64,000 bases of DNA from Heteroscillospira sp050943935 (GCA_050943935.1 JBMNQC010000009.1:1-64000); one strand, 5' to 3'. Shown: positions 1-7,091, counted from the stretch's first letter. Translations and numbers: made by a program. The notes: generated by a model not told the origin, from the letters alone.

Positions 1-123
1 GTCTCGCCCCGGGAAGTCAAACAGGTCGAGGAGTGGCTGAACAATTACCCCCGGAAAATGTTCGGTTTTCTGTGCTCTGAGCAGCTTTTCCGGGCTGAAA
101 TCGCCGCTCTGCTGCCCTCGTGA
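1..123 (+). mobile_element. IS30-family-like transposase, C-terminal 40 residues (cut by window edge)
   Basis: The frame is open from base 1 to a TGA at 121-123. It encodes about 40 residues with the arrangement WLNNYPRKMFGF...LF..EI, which resembles the end of IS30-family transposases (N-N-x-P-R-K followed by a hydrophobic stretch). The catalytic DDE residues would lie left of the window, so intactness cannot be judged. No clear terminal inverted repeat could be recognised in the bases just after the stop. The alternative is an unrelated protein tail with a chance match, because only 40 residues are visible. Confidence 0.6.
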
Positions 124-574
124 AAAAATTTTTAGGCTTTTTTAGCATTTAATCTTGACAAAAGCGGTTTTTTCATCCAAATTATTTAATTAACAAAAAA
201 ACATCCGGCTTTTAACCTGGATTACCATAAAAATATTTTTATGGAATTTTATGCATGTATTGAGGATAAATATTCTTGTTTTCCTTTGAATGGATATAAC
301 AATTTGTGATGACGTTTTTTGTGGGAATATGTAGAAATCTTCCGGCCTTTTTGATAGATATACAATGGCTGTAATACCACAATTCTGGTGGAATTATGTA
401 AAAATCAGGATAATCTTCATATTTTTCTGCCACATATCCATTGTGCAGCCAGCAACATTTAATAGTCATGTAGTATATCACAACGTTTATCGTGGTATAA
501 TCTGTAAGTTATTGCTAATACATAATATACCATTTTATAGTTGCGGCATTTTATATTTTGCCTAAAAAGTATGC
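124..574. other. A/T-rich intergenic stretch after the transposase tail
   Basis: About 450 bases, clearly richer in A and T than the surrounding genes. Short reading frames exist (for example 239-469 on the minus strand, about 76 residues rich in Tyr, Cys and Ile), but none has a ribosome binding site or a recognisable domain. It may be a remnant left by insertion-element activity. No RNA gene or convincing terminator was seen. Confidence 0.5.
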
Positions 575-602
575 TTGATTTCTCCGGGTTTTGTGCTATT
601 AT
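575..602 (+). promoter_or_regulatory. Promoter of the OPT transporter operon
   Basis: TTGATT at 575-580, a 16-base spacer and TATTAT at 597-602. The predicted start near 609 gives a leader of about 170 bases before the start codon at 781. Confidence 0.55.
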
Positions 603-717
603 GAACTTAAAGCAACATTCTGTGTACCAAATTCAGTTTGATGACAAGGATTTCGAGTTATCGGAAGTCATACCACGCCATTAAACCTGAGAAATCCGAA
701 GGGAGGTCTTTGACGCC

Positions 718-757
718 CGCAAAAAAGAGTGTCTGGTCTGTTGTTTTGCGATTTTTT
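718..757 (+). terminator. Possible attenuator hairpin in the OPT leader
   Basis: CGCAAAA at 718-724 can pair with TTTTGCG at 744-750, followed directly by A and six T (752-757). A U-tailed hairpin 24 bases before a start codon suggests premature termination inside the 5' leader. The region 605-717 would hold any sensor. I could not match it to a known riboswitch or T-box. The stem is only 7 pairs and A/U-rich, so this is tentative. Confidence 0.35.
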
Positions 758-780
758 AATGCAGAAAGGGAGGATATTGT

Positions 781-2436
781 ATGTCAACGCAGGAAAAAGT
801 CAATAATTCCAAGTACGCCAGTTCGTTTAGCCAGCAGTTCACCGTGCGAGGTATGGTGATTGGCGCTATCGGCTCAGTCATCCTTACCTGTTCTTCAATG
901 TTTGTAGCACTTAAGATTTCCTCGCTGCCCTGGCCCATCATGTTCGTGGCCCTGGTTTCAATGTTCGGACTGAAGGCTATGGGCAATACCAACTACAATG
1001 AGATAAACGTCACCCACACGGCTATGTCCGCAGGCGCCATGGTGGCGGGCGGCCTCGCCTTCACCATTCCCGGCATCTATATGCTGGACCCCAACGCCAA
1101 TGTGGACTTTGTTAAGCTGCTGGTAATCACAGTAGGCGGCGTTTTGCTGGGTCTTATCTTCACCGCCATGCTGAGAAAGCACTTCATCGAGAAGGCTGAT
1201 CTGCCCTACGCCATGGGCCAGGCCGCGGCCGACGTCGTCATAGTCGGCGACGAGGGCGGAAAAAAGGCCGGCTGGCTGTTCGGTTCTCTGGGCTTCTCCG
1301 CAGTCTTTACCTGGCTGCGCGACAAGATGGCTGTCATCCCCGCCCTGTTTATGAGCAATAATATTGCAGGCACCTACGGTTCCCTGTTCGGAATCTGGCT
1401 CAGCCCCATGCTCATATCCGTGGGCTACATCATCGGACCTCTGTACATAGGCGTGTGGTTCCTGGGCGCTCTCATCGGTGATGTTGGCATCCTCATCGGC
1501 GGTCAGGCCTCCGGCCTGCTGGACGGCGCTACTGCCTCCGCCATCAAGTCCTCTCTTGGACTTGGCATGATGGTGGGCTGCGGTCTTGGTATCTTTATTA
1601 AGGAAATTATTCCCCGCGCCAAGGCTCTGTTCGGACCCATGTTCTCCAAGAAGGAAGCCGGTGACTGCATCGTTCCCATGAGCTGGGCTCCCATAGTTAT
1701 GATTGTTCTGGCCGCCCTGTTTACCTGGGTTCTTGATATGCCTTTTGTGGCCTCCGTTATCACAATTCTGGGCTGCTGGCTGGCAACCACCATGTCCTGC
1801 CAGTGCGTCGGCCTCTCCGGCATCAACCCCATGGAGGTCTTTGGTATTCTTATCCTCATCATTGCCAAGGCCGTCTCCGGTGTAAGCGGCACCGAAGCTT
1901 TCTATGTAGCCGCTATCGTAGCCGTGGCCGCCGGCCTCACCGGCGACGTTATGAACGACTTCCGCTCCGGTCATATCCTTCACTCCGATCCCAAGGCGCA
2001 GTGGATTGCTGAGGTCATCGGCGGCCTTATAGGCGCTGTGGTCTCCGTAGGCGTTCTCATGATTCTGGTAACCGCCTACGGCGGCGAGGTATTCGGCAGC
2101 GAGATGTTCCCCTCCGCACAGGCCGCTGCTGTCGCCTCCATGGTCGGCGGCATCGCACACCTGCCCTCCTTCATCGTCGGTCTGGTTCTATCCACCGTTC
2201 TCTATGTGATTGGCCTGCCTGTCACCACCCTGGGTCTGGGTATCTATCTACCCTTCTACCTGTCCGCCACCGCCTTTGTGGGCGGCGCTCTGAGCTTTGT
2301 TCTCAGCAAGGTTTGCCCCAAGGTCAAGGAGAGCGGAAACGACACCATCGTTGCTGCCGGTATGCTTGGCGGCGAAGGCGTGGTTGGCGTTGTTATCGCC
2401 CTTATCATGGCCATTCAGGTCATTCAGGCTGCGTAA
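781..2436 (+). CDS. OPT-family oligopeptide transporter
   Basis: 551 residues of mostly hydrophobic sequence with many Gly-rich membrane helices, starting after a short polar N-terminus. The N-terminal part (SQQFTVRGMVIGAIGSVI, then WPIMFV, then NYNEINVTHTAMSAGA) and the later DVMNDFRSGHIL stretch are typical of prokaryotic OPT-family members (PF03169), which take up small peptides, or in some members metal chelates. The ribosome site AAAGGGAGG lies 9 bases before ATG 781. The P1-family peptidase 76 bases downstream suggests a peptide uptake-and-hydrolysis operon. The substrate is not visible from sequence. The family assignment is firm. Confidence 0.9.
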   Translation: MSTQEKVNNSKYASSFSQQFTVRGMVIGAIGSVILTCSSMFVALKISSLPWPIMFVALVSMFGLKAMGNTNYNEINVTHTAMSAGAMVAGGLAFTIPGIYMLDPNANVDFVKLLVITVGGVLLGLIFTAMLRKHFIEKADLPYAMGQAAADVVIVGDEGGKKAGWLFGSLGFSAVFTWLRDKMAVIPALFMSNNIAGTYGSLFGIWLSPMLISVGYIIGPLYIGVWFLGALIGDVGILIGGQASGLLDGATASAIKSSLGLGMMVGCGLGIFIKEIIPRAKALFGPMFSKKEAGDCIVPMSWAPIVMIVLAALFTWVLDMPFVASVITILGCWLATTMSCQCVGLSGINPMEVFGILILIIAKAVSGVSGTEAFYVAAIVAVAAGLTGDVMNDFRSGHILHSDPKAQWIAEVIGGLIGAVVSVGVLMILVTAYGGEVFGSEMFPSAQAAAVASMVGGIAHLPSFIVGLVLSTVLYVIGLPVTTLGLGIYLPFYLSATAFVGGALSFVLSKVCPKVKESGNDTIVAAGMLGGEGVVGVVIALIMAIQVIQAA

Positions 2437-2467
2437 CATACAAATTATTAATCATCAAAAATTTTCA

Positions 2468-2490
2468 GGCAGGGGCTTAATGCCCCTGCC
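2468..2490 (+). other. Intercistronic stem-loop between transporter and peptidase
   Basis: A perfect 9-base stem (GGCAGGGGC / GCCCCTGCC) with a 5-base loop lies between the two genes. No T-run follows, so it is more likely an mRNA-processing or stability element, or a weak pause, than a true terminator. Confidence 0.5.
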
Positions 2491-2512
2491 GTTCTGAAAG
2501 GCGGCTAAAAAC

Positions 2513-3475
2513 ATGAAGGAAATCAAAATCAATGAGATAAAAGGCTTTAAAATTGGCCACGCTCAGAATACCGAAGGCGCCACCGGCTGCACCGCCATCA
2601 TATGCGAGCAGGGCGCCTGGGCCGGTGTGGACGTCCGGGGCGGCAGCCCTGCCTCCCGCGAGACCGAGCTTCTGCGTCCGGTGAACACCGTGGAGCAGAT
2701 CCACTGTGTAATGCTCTCAGGCGGCAGCGCCTTCGGACTGGAAGCCGGCGACGGCGCAATGCAGTACCTTGAGGAGCACGGTGTGGGATTTGACGTGGGC
2801 ATAGGCCGTGTTCCCATAGTCTGCGGCGCTTCCCTCTTTGACCTTGAGCTGGTGGACTTCAACTGCCGTCCTGACAAGGCCATGGGCTATGCCGCCTGCA
2901 AGAACGCCGAGCTGAACGACCCCGGCGAGGGAAATGTGGGCGCGGGCACCGGCGCCACCGTGGGTAAATTCCACAACATGGACGACTACATGAAATCCGG
3001 CCTGGGCATATACGCAGCTCAGGTTGGCGCGGTCCAGGCAGGCGCAGTAGTGGCTGTAAACGCCCTGGGCGATATTATCGATTACGACACGAAAAAGATC
3101 CTGGCGGGACTGCTGAATAAGGAAAAGACCGGCTTTGCAGACACCGTGAAGGTCATGTACGACGAAATTGAAAACGCCCGCGACCTGTGGAGCGGCAACA
3201 CCACCATAGGCTGCGTTATCACAAACGCCAAGCTTACCAAGAGCCAGTGCAACAAGCTGGCCAGCATCGCCCACAACGGCTATGCCCAGGCCATACGCCC
3301 CGTTCACTCCACCGCCGACGGCGATACCATCTTCGTCATGAGCACCGGCGAAGTAGAGGTGGGCGTGGACGCCCTGGGCGCGCTGGTGACTGAGTGCATG
3401 GCACGTGCCATAAACCGCGCGGCCCTAACCTCCGAGCCCGCCTACGGCCTTCCTGCCGCCCGCAGCTTCCTGTAG
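2513..3475 (+). CDS. P1 (S58, DmpA/NylC-like) family peptidase
   Basis: 320 residues related to the N-terminal-nucleophile hydrolases DmpA (aminopeptidase) and NylC (6-aminohexanoate-oligomer hydrolase). The Gly-rich segment GAGTGATVGK and the motif W-S-G-N-T-T at residues 226-231 are visible. In this family the chain cuts itself before the Thr/Ser after Asn, here predicted between Asn229 and Thr230, which would free the catalytic nucleophile. The following segment KLASIAHNGYAQAIRP matches the family's C-terminal part. It is the second gene of the OPT operon, so hydrolysis of imported peptides is the simplest role (inference). Start ATG 2513 follows GAAAGGCGG. Confidence 0.88.
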   Translation: MKEIKINEIKGFKIGHAQNTEGATGCTAIICEQGAWAGVDVRGGSPASRETELLRPVNTVEQIHCVMLSGGSAFGLEAGDGAMQYLEEHGVGFDVGIGRVPIVCGASLFDLELVDFNCRPDKAMGYAACKNAELNDPGEGNVGAGTGATVGKFHNMDDYMKSGLGIYAAQVGAVQAGAVVAVNALGDIIDYDTKKILAGLLNKEKTGFADTVKVMYDEIENARDLWSGNTTIGCVITNAKLTKSQCNKLASIAHNGYAQAIRPVHSTADGDTIFVMSTGEVEVGVDALGALVTECMARAINRAALTSEPAYGLPAARSFL

Positions 3476-3487
3476 ATAAAAACTATT

Positions 3488-3516
3488 AAAGGGGACAGTT
3501 TGGCTGTCCCCTTTTT
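3488..3516 (+). terminator. Rho-independent terminator of the OPT-peptidase operon
   Basis: GGGGACAG / CTGTCCCC stem (3491-3498 with 3504-3511), 5-base loop, then TTTTT. It lies 12 bases after the peptidase stop. Confidence 0.9.
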
Positions 3517-3586
3517 GCAATCTGGCAAAAATTTTCAACTGTTTTTATGCATTTCTGCAAAAATGGCCCGCAATCCGTTTTTTGAG

Positions 3587-3615
3587 TACAAATTTAGCTG
3601 CAACTGGTTTATAAT
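3587..3615 (+). promoter_or_regulatory. Promoter of darA
   Basis: A perfect TATAAT at 3610-3615 with a weak upstream hexamer TACAAA at 3587-3592, 17 bases apart, 35 bases before the darA start codon. Confidence 0.5.
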
Positions 3616-3649
3616 AGACACAAATCCATCGCGCAAAGGAAGTGTTCAC

Positions 3650-3994
3650 ATGAGCAATAAGTTGATTTTAGCCGTGCTTCAGGAGGATGATTACGACGCC
3701 GTTGTGACGGCGCTGAACCAGGAGCATTTTTTCGTCACCCGCCTCAGCTCCAGCGGCGGCTTTCTGCGCCGCAAAAATATAACCATAATGATAGGCGTAC
3801 AGGACGAGGAGCAGGAAAAGGTCGTATCCATACTTAAGGCAAACGCCAGCAAGCGCAAGCAGACTATACGCAAAATGCCCATAACTCTGGCAGGCGCCCA
3901 TGGCCTTGAGGCCGGAGCCGCCGTGCCCGTGGAGATAGACGTAGGCGGTGTGACCGTGTTCACCATCCCGCTGGATGGTATACAGAAATTCTAA
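3650..3994 (+). CDS. darA: DarA/PstA-type cyclic-di-AMP receptor (PII-like)
   Basis: 114 residues with the PII-like DarA fold: it opens with SNKLILAVLQEDDYDAVV, then the SSSGGFLRRKN loop, then MIGVQDEEQEKVV, all characteristic of the cyclic-di-AMP receptor of Firmicutes (DUF970). DarA is a small cytosolic signalling protein that binds c-di-AMP; its protein partners in general are not settled. The start at 3650 is chosen because AAAGGA precedes it and homologues begin there. It is monocistronic between two terminators. Two K+ transport systems in the same window (33863-36678 and 50194-52171) belong to classes known elsewhere to be c-di-AMP targets. Confidence 0.92.
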   Translation: MSNKLILAVLQEDDYDAVVTALNQEHFFVTRLSSSGGFLRRKNITIMIGVQDEEQEKVVSILKANASKRKQTIRKMPITLAGAHGLEAGAAVPVEIDVGGVTVFTIPLDGIQKF

Positions 3995-4051
3995 ATTATT
4001 TGAATTAGTAAACAACTTCGCCCGGTGGCGCGGGCGCATGTAAAAGGATCT

Positions 4052-4085
4052 GGCGGCCGGTATTTTTATCCGCCGCCGTCTTTTT
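4052..4085 (+). terminator. Probable terminator after darA
   Basis: GGCGGC (4052-4057) pairs with GCCGCC (4072-4077) around a 14-base A/T-rich loop, followed by TCTTTTT. The short stem and large loop make it less certain than the others here. Confidence 0.55.
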
Positions 4086-4121
4086 ATATATGGCATCACT
4101 CTGCGGTGAATCAGTACGCCC

Positions 4122-4150
4122 TTGCGCCATGCCCTTTTACGTGGTACTAT
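4122..4150 (+). promoter_or_regulatory. Possible promoter of the GNAT gene
   Basis: TTGCGC at 4122-4127, a 17-base spacer and TACTAT at 4145-4150, about 43 bases before ATG 4193. Confidence 0.4.
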
Positions 4151-4192
4151 GTTTCCAAAAAGGCACAAGCCGGAATTCGCTAAGGAGAAAAA

Positions 4193-4711
4193 ATGATTAG
4201 ACCAGCAACAGAAAATGATATTGGCAAAATAGCGAAAATCTATGAGCATATACACGAGGCGGAAGAAGCAGGTGAAGCTGTTATCGGCTGGGAGAGAAAC
4301 GTATACCCTACTTATCAAACAGCTTTGGAAGGTCTTGCGAAAGAAGATATGTTTGTGGAAGAAAATGAGCAAACGATAGTTGCCGCAGGAAGAATAAATC
4401 AGGAGCAGGTGAAGGAATACGCAGATTGCCCATGGCTATATCAAGCTCCGGATAATGAAGTAATGGTACTGCACACATTGGTAGTGGACCCTCAGATAAA
4501 AGGCAAAGGATACGGTTCTGAATTTGTCAAATTCTATGAGGAGTATGCGGCGTCCCGTAATTGTCGTTATTTAAGGATAGATACACAGGAAAAAAATATG
4601 TCGGCACGAAAGTTTTATAAGAAACTGGGCTTTAGGGAAGCTGGAATAGTATTCTGCAACTTCAATGGCATTCCAGACGTGCGCCTGGTGTGTCTGGAGA
4701 AAAAGATATAG
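4193..4711 (+). CDS. GNAT-family N-acetyltransferase
   Basis: 172 residues with the GNAT order: N-terminal IRPATENDIGKIAKIYEHI, beta-strand MVLHTLVVDPQIKGKGYG (the acetyl-CoA pyrophosphate loop Q/R-x-x-G-x-G/A is seen as K-G-K-G-Y-G), and the C-terminal NMSARKFYKKLGFREAG. It should transfer an acetyl group from acetyl-CoA to an unknown amine. The gene is visibly richer in A/T codons than most neighbours, together with the small gene after it, which may indicate later acquisition. Ribosome site AAGGAG lies 7 bases before ATG. Confidence 0.88.
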   Translation: MIRPATENDIGKIAKIYEHIHEAEEAGEAVIGWERNVYPTYQTALEGLAKEDMFVEENEQTIVAAGRINQEQVKEYADCPWLYQAPDNEVMVLHTLVVDPQIKGKGYGSEFVKFYEEYAASRNCRYLRIDTQEKNMSARKFYKKLGFREAGIVFCNFNGIPDVRLVCLEKKI

Positions 4712-4751
4712 CTTTACGGGGCACAAATTACTGTATAGGATGGAGTTACTT

Positions 4752-4913
4752 ATGGAGCGTTTTAAAAAGATTTATCATCAAGGCACTATAGATGTGATTG
4801 AAATTTGGGTTGACACACAAACTGGTGTGAACTACGTGTTTCACAGAAATGGAAATGCGGCGGGTTTTACCCCCTTGCTTGACAAAGACGGAAAACCTGC
4901 AGTAAGCCAATAG
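4752..4913 (+). CDS. DUF6440-like small protein
   Basis: 53 residues (MERFKKIYHQGTIDVIEIWV, then a TGVNYVFHRNG segment, then GFTPLLDKDGKPAV). The D-x-x-T-G-V-N-Y-x-F...TPLLDKDGKP pattern is that of the small DUF6440 family, whose function is unknown. The start at 4752 is preferred because GGATGGAG lies 6-7 bases upstream; an in-frame ATG at 4740 would put the start inside that site. It follows the acetyltransferase by 40 bases and shares its A/T-rich character. No signal peptide or membrane helix is present. Confidence 0.75.
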   Translation: MERFKKIYHQGTIDVIEIWVDTQTGVNYVFHRNGNAAGFTPLLDKDGKPAVSQ

Positions 4914-4941
4914 CTCTGTCATTTCCCGCTTAACATACAAA

Positions 4942-4976
4942 AACATCCTGTCCGGTATTTCCAACGGGCAGGATGT
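4942..4976. terminator. Bidirectional terminator between convergent genes
   Basis: AACATCCTG...CAGGATGTT stem (4942-4954 with 4964-4976, one G-U pair) with T-rich sequence following on the plus strand and A-rich sequence preceding. It serves the small gene ending at 4913 and the minus-strand DUF35 gene ending at 4997. Confidence 0.75.
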
Positions 4977-4996
4977 TTCTTTGTTGTTTTATGTTC

Positions 4997-5326
4997 TTAT
5001 TCCTTGACGAAGATGAATCCGGTATGTTCCACACCATTCATGACGCGGATCACGCCCTCGGTGGCGCGCAGCTTCATGCCGGTCTTTATCTCGCCGTCTA
5101 CATCCAGCTGAGCGGAGACGCAGACGCCGTCGTGCATCTGCACTATGCCGAAGTCCAGCATGGGCTTGTCAATGCCGGCGGGAAGATTATATACCCGGGT
5201 ATGGGTGAGCAGAGTGCCCTCACCCTCCAGAACTTCCTCGGTGAACTCCCGTCCCTCGCACTTGTCGCAGACAAGGCGGGCGGGGTGATGGAGCTTACCA
5301 CATTTATTGCAGCGATATCCGTACAT
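4997..5326 (-). CDS. DUF35 / Zn-ribbon OB-fold protein, thiolase partner
   Basis: 109 residues: a rubredoxin-like zinc ribbon at the N-terminus (Cys6-x2-Cys9 and Cys20-x2-Cys23) followed by an OB-fold (GEGTLLTHTRVYNLP ... FGIVQMHDG). This is the DUF35 architecture, which in archaeal and bacterial systems forms a tight complex with thiolase-fold enzymes and closes their CoA-ester site. It is encoded 12 bases after the thiolase stop, which fits a two-subunit enzyme. AAGGAGGG lies 7 bases before the ATG. The biochemical reaction is unknown. Confidence 0.85.
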   Translation of the reverse strand: MYGYRCNKCGKLHHPARLVCDKCEGREFTEEVLEGEGTLLTHTRVYNLPAGIDKPMLDFGIVQMHDGVCVSAQLDVDGEIKTGMKLRATEGVIRVMNGVEHTGFIFVKE

Positions 5327-5338
5327 GATACACCCTCC

Positions 5339-6520
5339 TTAATCCTTGGTCAGCACGGTGGCTACCACGTTGTTGCCGAAGCCGCCGAAGTTAACGCACA
5401 GACCGGCCTTGGCATTCTCAACCTGACGGCCGTCAGCCTCGCCGCGAATCTGCTTCACGACCTCTATTATCTGGGATATGCCGGTGGCGCCCAGGGGATG
5501 GCCCTTGGCTTTCAGGCCGCCGGAGGTGTTGATGGGAATACGTCCGCCTATGCAGGTCTCGCCGTTGCGGACGCCGATGTGGCCCTCTCCCCTCTTGAAG
5601 AAGCCGGCCTCCTCGGATTCCACCAGCTCAAGGATCTGGAAGGCATCGTGGAGCTCTGCGCAGTCCATATCGTCGGCGGTGAGTCCGGCCATCTTATAGG
5701 CCTTGTTGGCGGCCAGCCGGACAGCCAGCAGGTCGGTGGGCACGGCGCGGTTGGCCACGGCGTGGGTATCGGTGGCCTGGCCTATACCGGCAATGCGCAC
5801 GGGGCGCTTGGGGAAACGGTCGGCAATATCCATGGCGCAGAGCACCACGGCTGCGGCGCCGTCGGACATGGGGCAGATATCATAGCGGCGCAGAGGCTCA
5901 GCCACCATGGGGTTCATCTTATCGCGGTCAGGACCGGTGGTAATTGCCTCCAGAGACACCTGTTTCTGAAGCTGAGCCACGGGGTTGTGGCAGGCGTTCT
6001 CGTGGTTCTTAACGGCTATACGGGCCAGATCCTCGCTGGTGACGCCGTATTTATCCATGATCAGGCGGGTAAACATGGCTGCGAAGGAAGTCAGGGTAAG
6101 ACCGTAGGGGTACTCGGCCACGGGGTGCAGCATGGTAGCTACAAAATCGGTGGCCTCCTTGCCCTTGCCCATCTTCTCGCCGCCCACCACCAGCACGCAG
6201 TCGCACATGCCGCTGGCGATGGCCATGTAGGCCAGCTTGACGGAGCTTCCGCCGGAAGCGGGGCCGTTCTCCACGCACTCGGCCATGGCCGGGCGGAGAT
6301 TCAGAGAGTCAACCAGAGCGGATGCGGAGCCGCTGATGCGGTTCTGGATGGAAGCGCCCATGGATGACACGAAAACCTGGTCTATGCAGTGTCCCTCGCC
6401 GGTTTTGATGCCTGCGTCGTCCAGAGCCATCAAAGCCGCGCTGCCCAGCAGATCAAGGAACGGCAGGTCGGATTTTCCGAATTTGGTATGGCCTATGCCA
6501 ACAATACCAACTTCACGCAT
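5339..6520 (-). CDS. Thiolase-fold protein (SCP-x/archaeal-type), nucleophile Cys position is Pro
   Basis: 393 residues with the thiolase fold: MREVGIVGIGHTKFG start, VENGPASGG near residue 83-91, HDAF at 291-294, GLKAKGHPLGATG with His341, and CVNFGGFGNN with Cys375 near the end. In SCP-x/archaeal thiolases that pair with DUF35 proteins the first motif usually reads V-E-A-A/G-C-A-S-G, with the acylated Cys; here the aligned residue is Pro87. A conserved Cys82 lies five residues earlier, but it is not in the canonical place. The protein may still bind CoA esters with its DUF35 partner (BbsAB-like thiolases show such variants), but standard thiolysis should not be assumed. RBS AAAGGAGGAG. Confidence 0.82.
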   Translation of the reverse strand: MREVGIVGIGHTKFGKSDLPFLDLLGSAALMALDDAGIKTGEGHCIDQVFVSSMGASIQNRISGSASALVDSLNLRPAMAECVENGPASGGSSVKLAYMAIASGMCDCVLVVGGEKMGKGKEATDFVATMLHPVAEYPYGLTLTSFAAMFTRLIMDKYGVTSEDLARIAVKNHENACHNPVAQLQKQVSLEAITTGPDRDKMNPMVAEPLRRYDICPMSDGAAAVVLCAMDIADRFPKRPVRIAGIGQATDTHAVANRAVPTDLLAVRLAANKAYKMAGLTADDMDCAELHDAFQILELVESEEAGFFKRGEGHIGVRNGETCIGGRIPINTSGGLKAKGHPLGATGISQIIEVVKQIRGEADGRQVENAKAGLCVNFGGFGNNVVATVLTKD

Positions 6521-6607
6521 ATTGATTTCTCCTCCTTTAAATTATGAGCGCCGCCCGGGAGATTCGTGCGGCTTGGCTCATGTAAGCAACATAAATGCTC
6601 GATTTTT

Positions 6608-6636
6608 AGTATAGCACCCCCCTCGGCCCCTTGCAA
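6608..6636 (-). promoter_or_regulatory. Promoter of the thiolase-DUF35 operon
   Basis: On the minus strand TTGCAA (6636-6631), a 17-base spacer and TATACT (6613-6608); the predicted start near 6601 is about 80 bases before the thiolase start codon. Confidence 0.6.
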
Positions 6637-6684
6637 GAAGCAAACATAATTTATGCATTCCAGTTTTTTATATCACTATATCAT

Positions 6685-6705
6685 ATGGTCATACCATTTG
6701 ACCAT
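6685..6705. promoter_or_regulatory. Candidate operator: ATGGTCA-N7-TGACCAT
   Basis: A perfect 7-base inverted repeat upstream of the thiolase promoter, centred about 93 bases before the predicted transcription start. The G-G-T/A-C-C core resembles GntR/FadR- and IclR-type sites, but the regulator is unknown. The distance suggests an activator rather than a repressor (inference). Confidence 0.35.
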
Positions 6706-6814
6706 TAAGCGGCAGCATAAACAGAATATATGTATTCACACTCATAACGATTACATATTACTTTCCAAAAATCATAATGGATTTAGTGAAGAGTGAATAG
6801 TTAAAAAGTAATAA

Positions 6815-6846
6815 GTAAAATCCCGAATGCAGAATGCATTCGGGAT
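6815..6846 (-). terminator. Terminator of tRNA-Arg
   Basis: Perfect 11-base stem (ATCCCGAATGC / GCATTCGGGAT, 6820-6830 with 6836-6846), 5-base loop, and TTTACTT following on the minus strand, 3 bases after the encoded CCA. Confidence 0.85.
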
Positions 6847-6849
6847 TTT

Positions 6850-6926
6850 TGGTACGCCCGACTGGATTCGAACCAGCGACCTTCAGAGTCGGAGTCTGAC
6901 ACTCTATCCAACTGAGCTACGAGCGC
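6850..6926 (-). tRNA. tRNA-Arg (anticodon CCG)
   Basis: 77-base cloverleaf on the minus strand. The acceptor arm GCGCTCG pairs with CGGGCGT (one G-U at the end and one inside). The D arm is GCTC-AGTTGGATA-GAGT. The anticodon stem TCAGA/TCTGA closes the 7-base loop CTCCGAC, giving anticodon CCG for codon CGG. The T loop is TTCGAAT, and the 3' CCA is encoded. It is transcribed alone from its own promoter. Confidence 0.95.
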
Positions 6927-6972
6927 ATATTTAGTTGCCTCAGAGCCGGGCATCGGCTCAATCAGCTCATAT

Positions 6973-7001
6973 ATTATAGCAAAGTCCTTCCAAAAAGTAA
7001 A
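6973..7001 (-). promoter_or_regulatory. Promoter of tRNA-Arg
   Basis: Minus strand TTTACT (7001-6996), exact 17-base spacer, TATAAT (6978-6973), about 45 bases upstream of the mature 5' end. Confidence 0.75.
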
Positions 7002-7017
7002 GCGCAAACTTGATTTA

Positions 7018-7044
7018 AATCGAAAGTTTAATTTTCTTTCGATT
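7018..7044. promoter_or_regulatory. Inverted repeat between tRNA and murT promoters
   Basis: Perfect 9-base arms AATCGAAAG / CTTTCGATT separated by 9 A/T bases. It lies just upstream of the murT -35 box and the divergent tRNA -35 box, so it could be an operator; no regulator can be named. Confidence 0.3.
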
Positions 7045-7053
7045 ACCCTATAC

Positions 7054-7081
7054 TTGCAATATCATCTGAAACTGATATAAT
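7054..7081 (+). promoter_or_regulatory. Promoter of the murT-gatD-glgP run
   Basis: TTGCAA at 7054-7059, 16-base spacer, TATAAT at 7076-7081. The expected start (about 7088) is only some 4 bases before the murT ATG at 7092, and no ribosome site is seen, so the transcript may be nearly leaderless. Confidence 0.6.
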
Positions 7082-7091
7082 ACTATATATT

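Larger units (their letters stand above)
6521..6849. other. Intergenic region between thiolase operon and tRNA
   Basis: About 330 bases without a gene. It holds the thiolase promoter (6608-6636), the ATGGTCA dyad (6685-6705) and the tRNA terminator (6815-6846). The part 6640-6810 is A/T-rich, and nothing else could be recognised there. Confidence 0.5.

Noticed and set aside
239..469. Small minus-strand frame (about 76 codons) in the A/T-rich left region
   Set aside because: No ribosome site, no recognisable family and atypical composition; kept only as part of the intergenic description.
958..2160. 400-codon open frame on the minus strand opposite the OPT gene
   Set aside because: Antisense to a clear transporter gene; composition is His/Gly/Asp-rich nonsense typical of GC-biased shadows, and it has no ribosome site.
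4973..6367. 464-codon plus-strand frame opposite the thiolase and DUF35 genes
   Set aside because: Shadow of two recognised minus-strand genes; low-complexity His/Gly/Ala content.
6801..7007. 68-codon minus-strand frame across the tRNA
   Set aside because: It contains the tRNA-Arg gene itself; translation of a tRNA region is an artefact.
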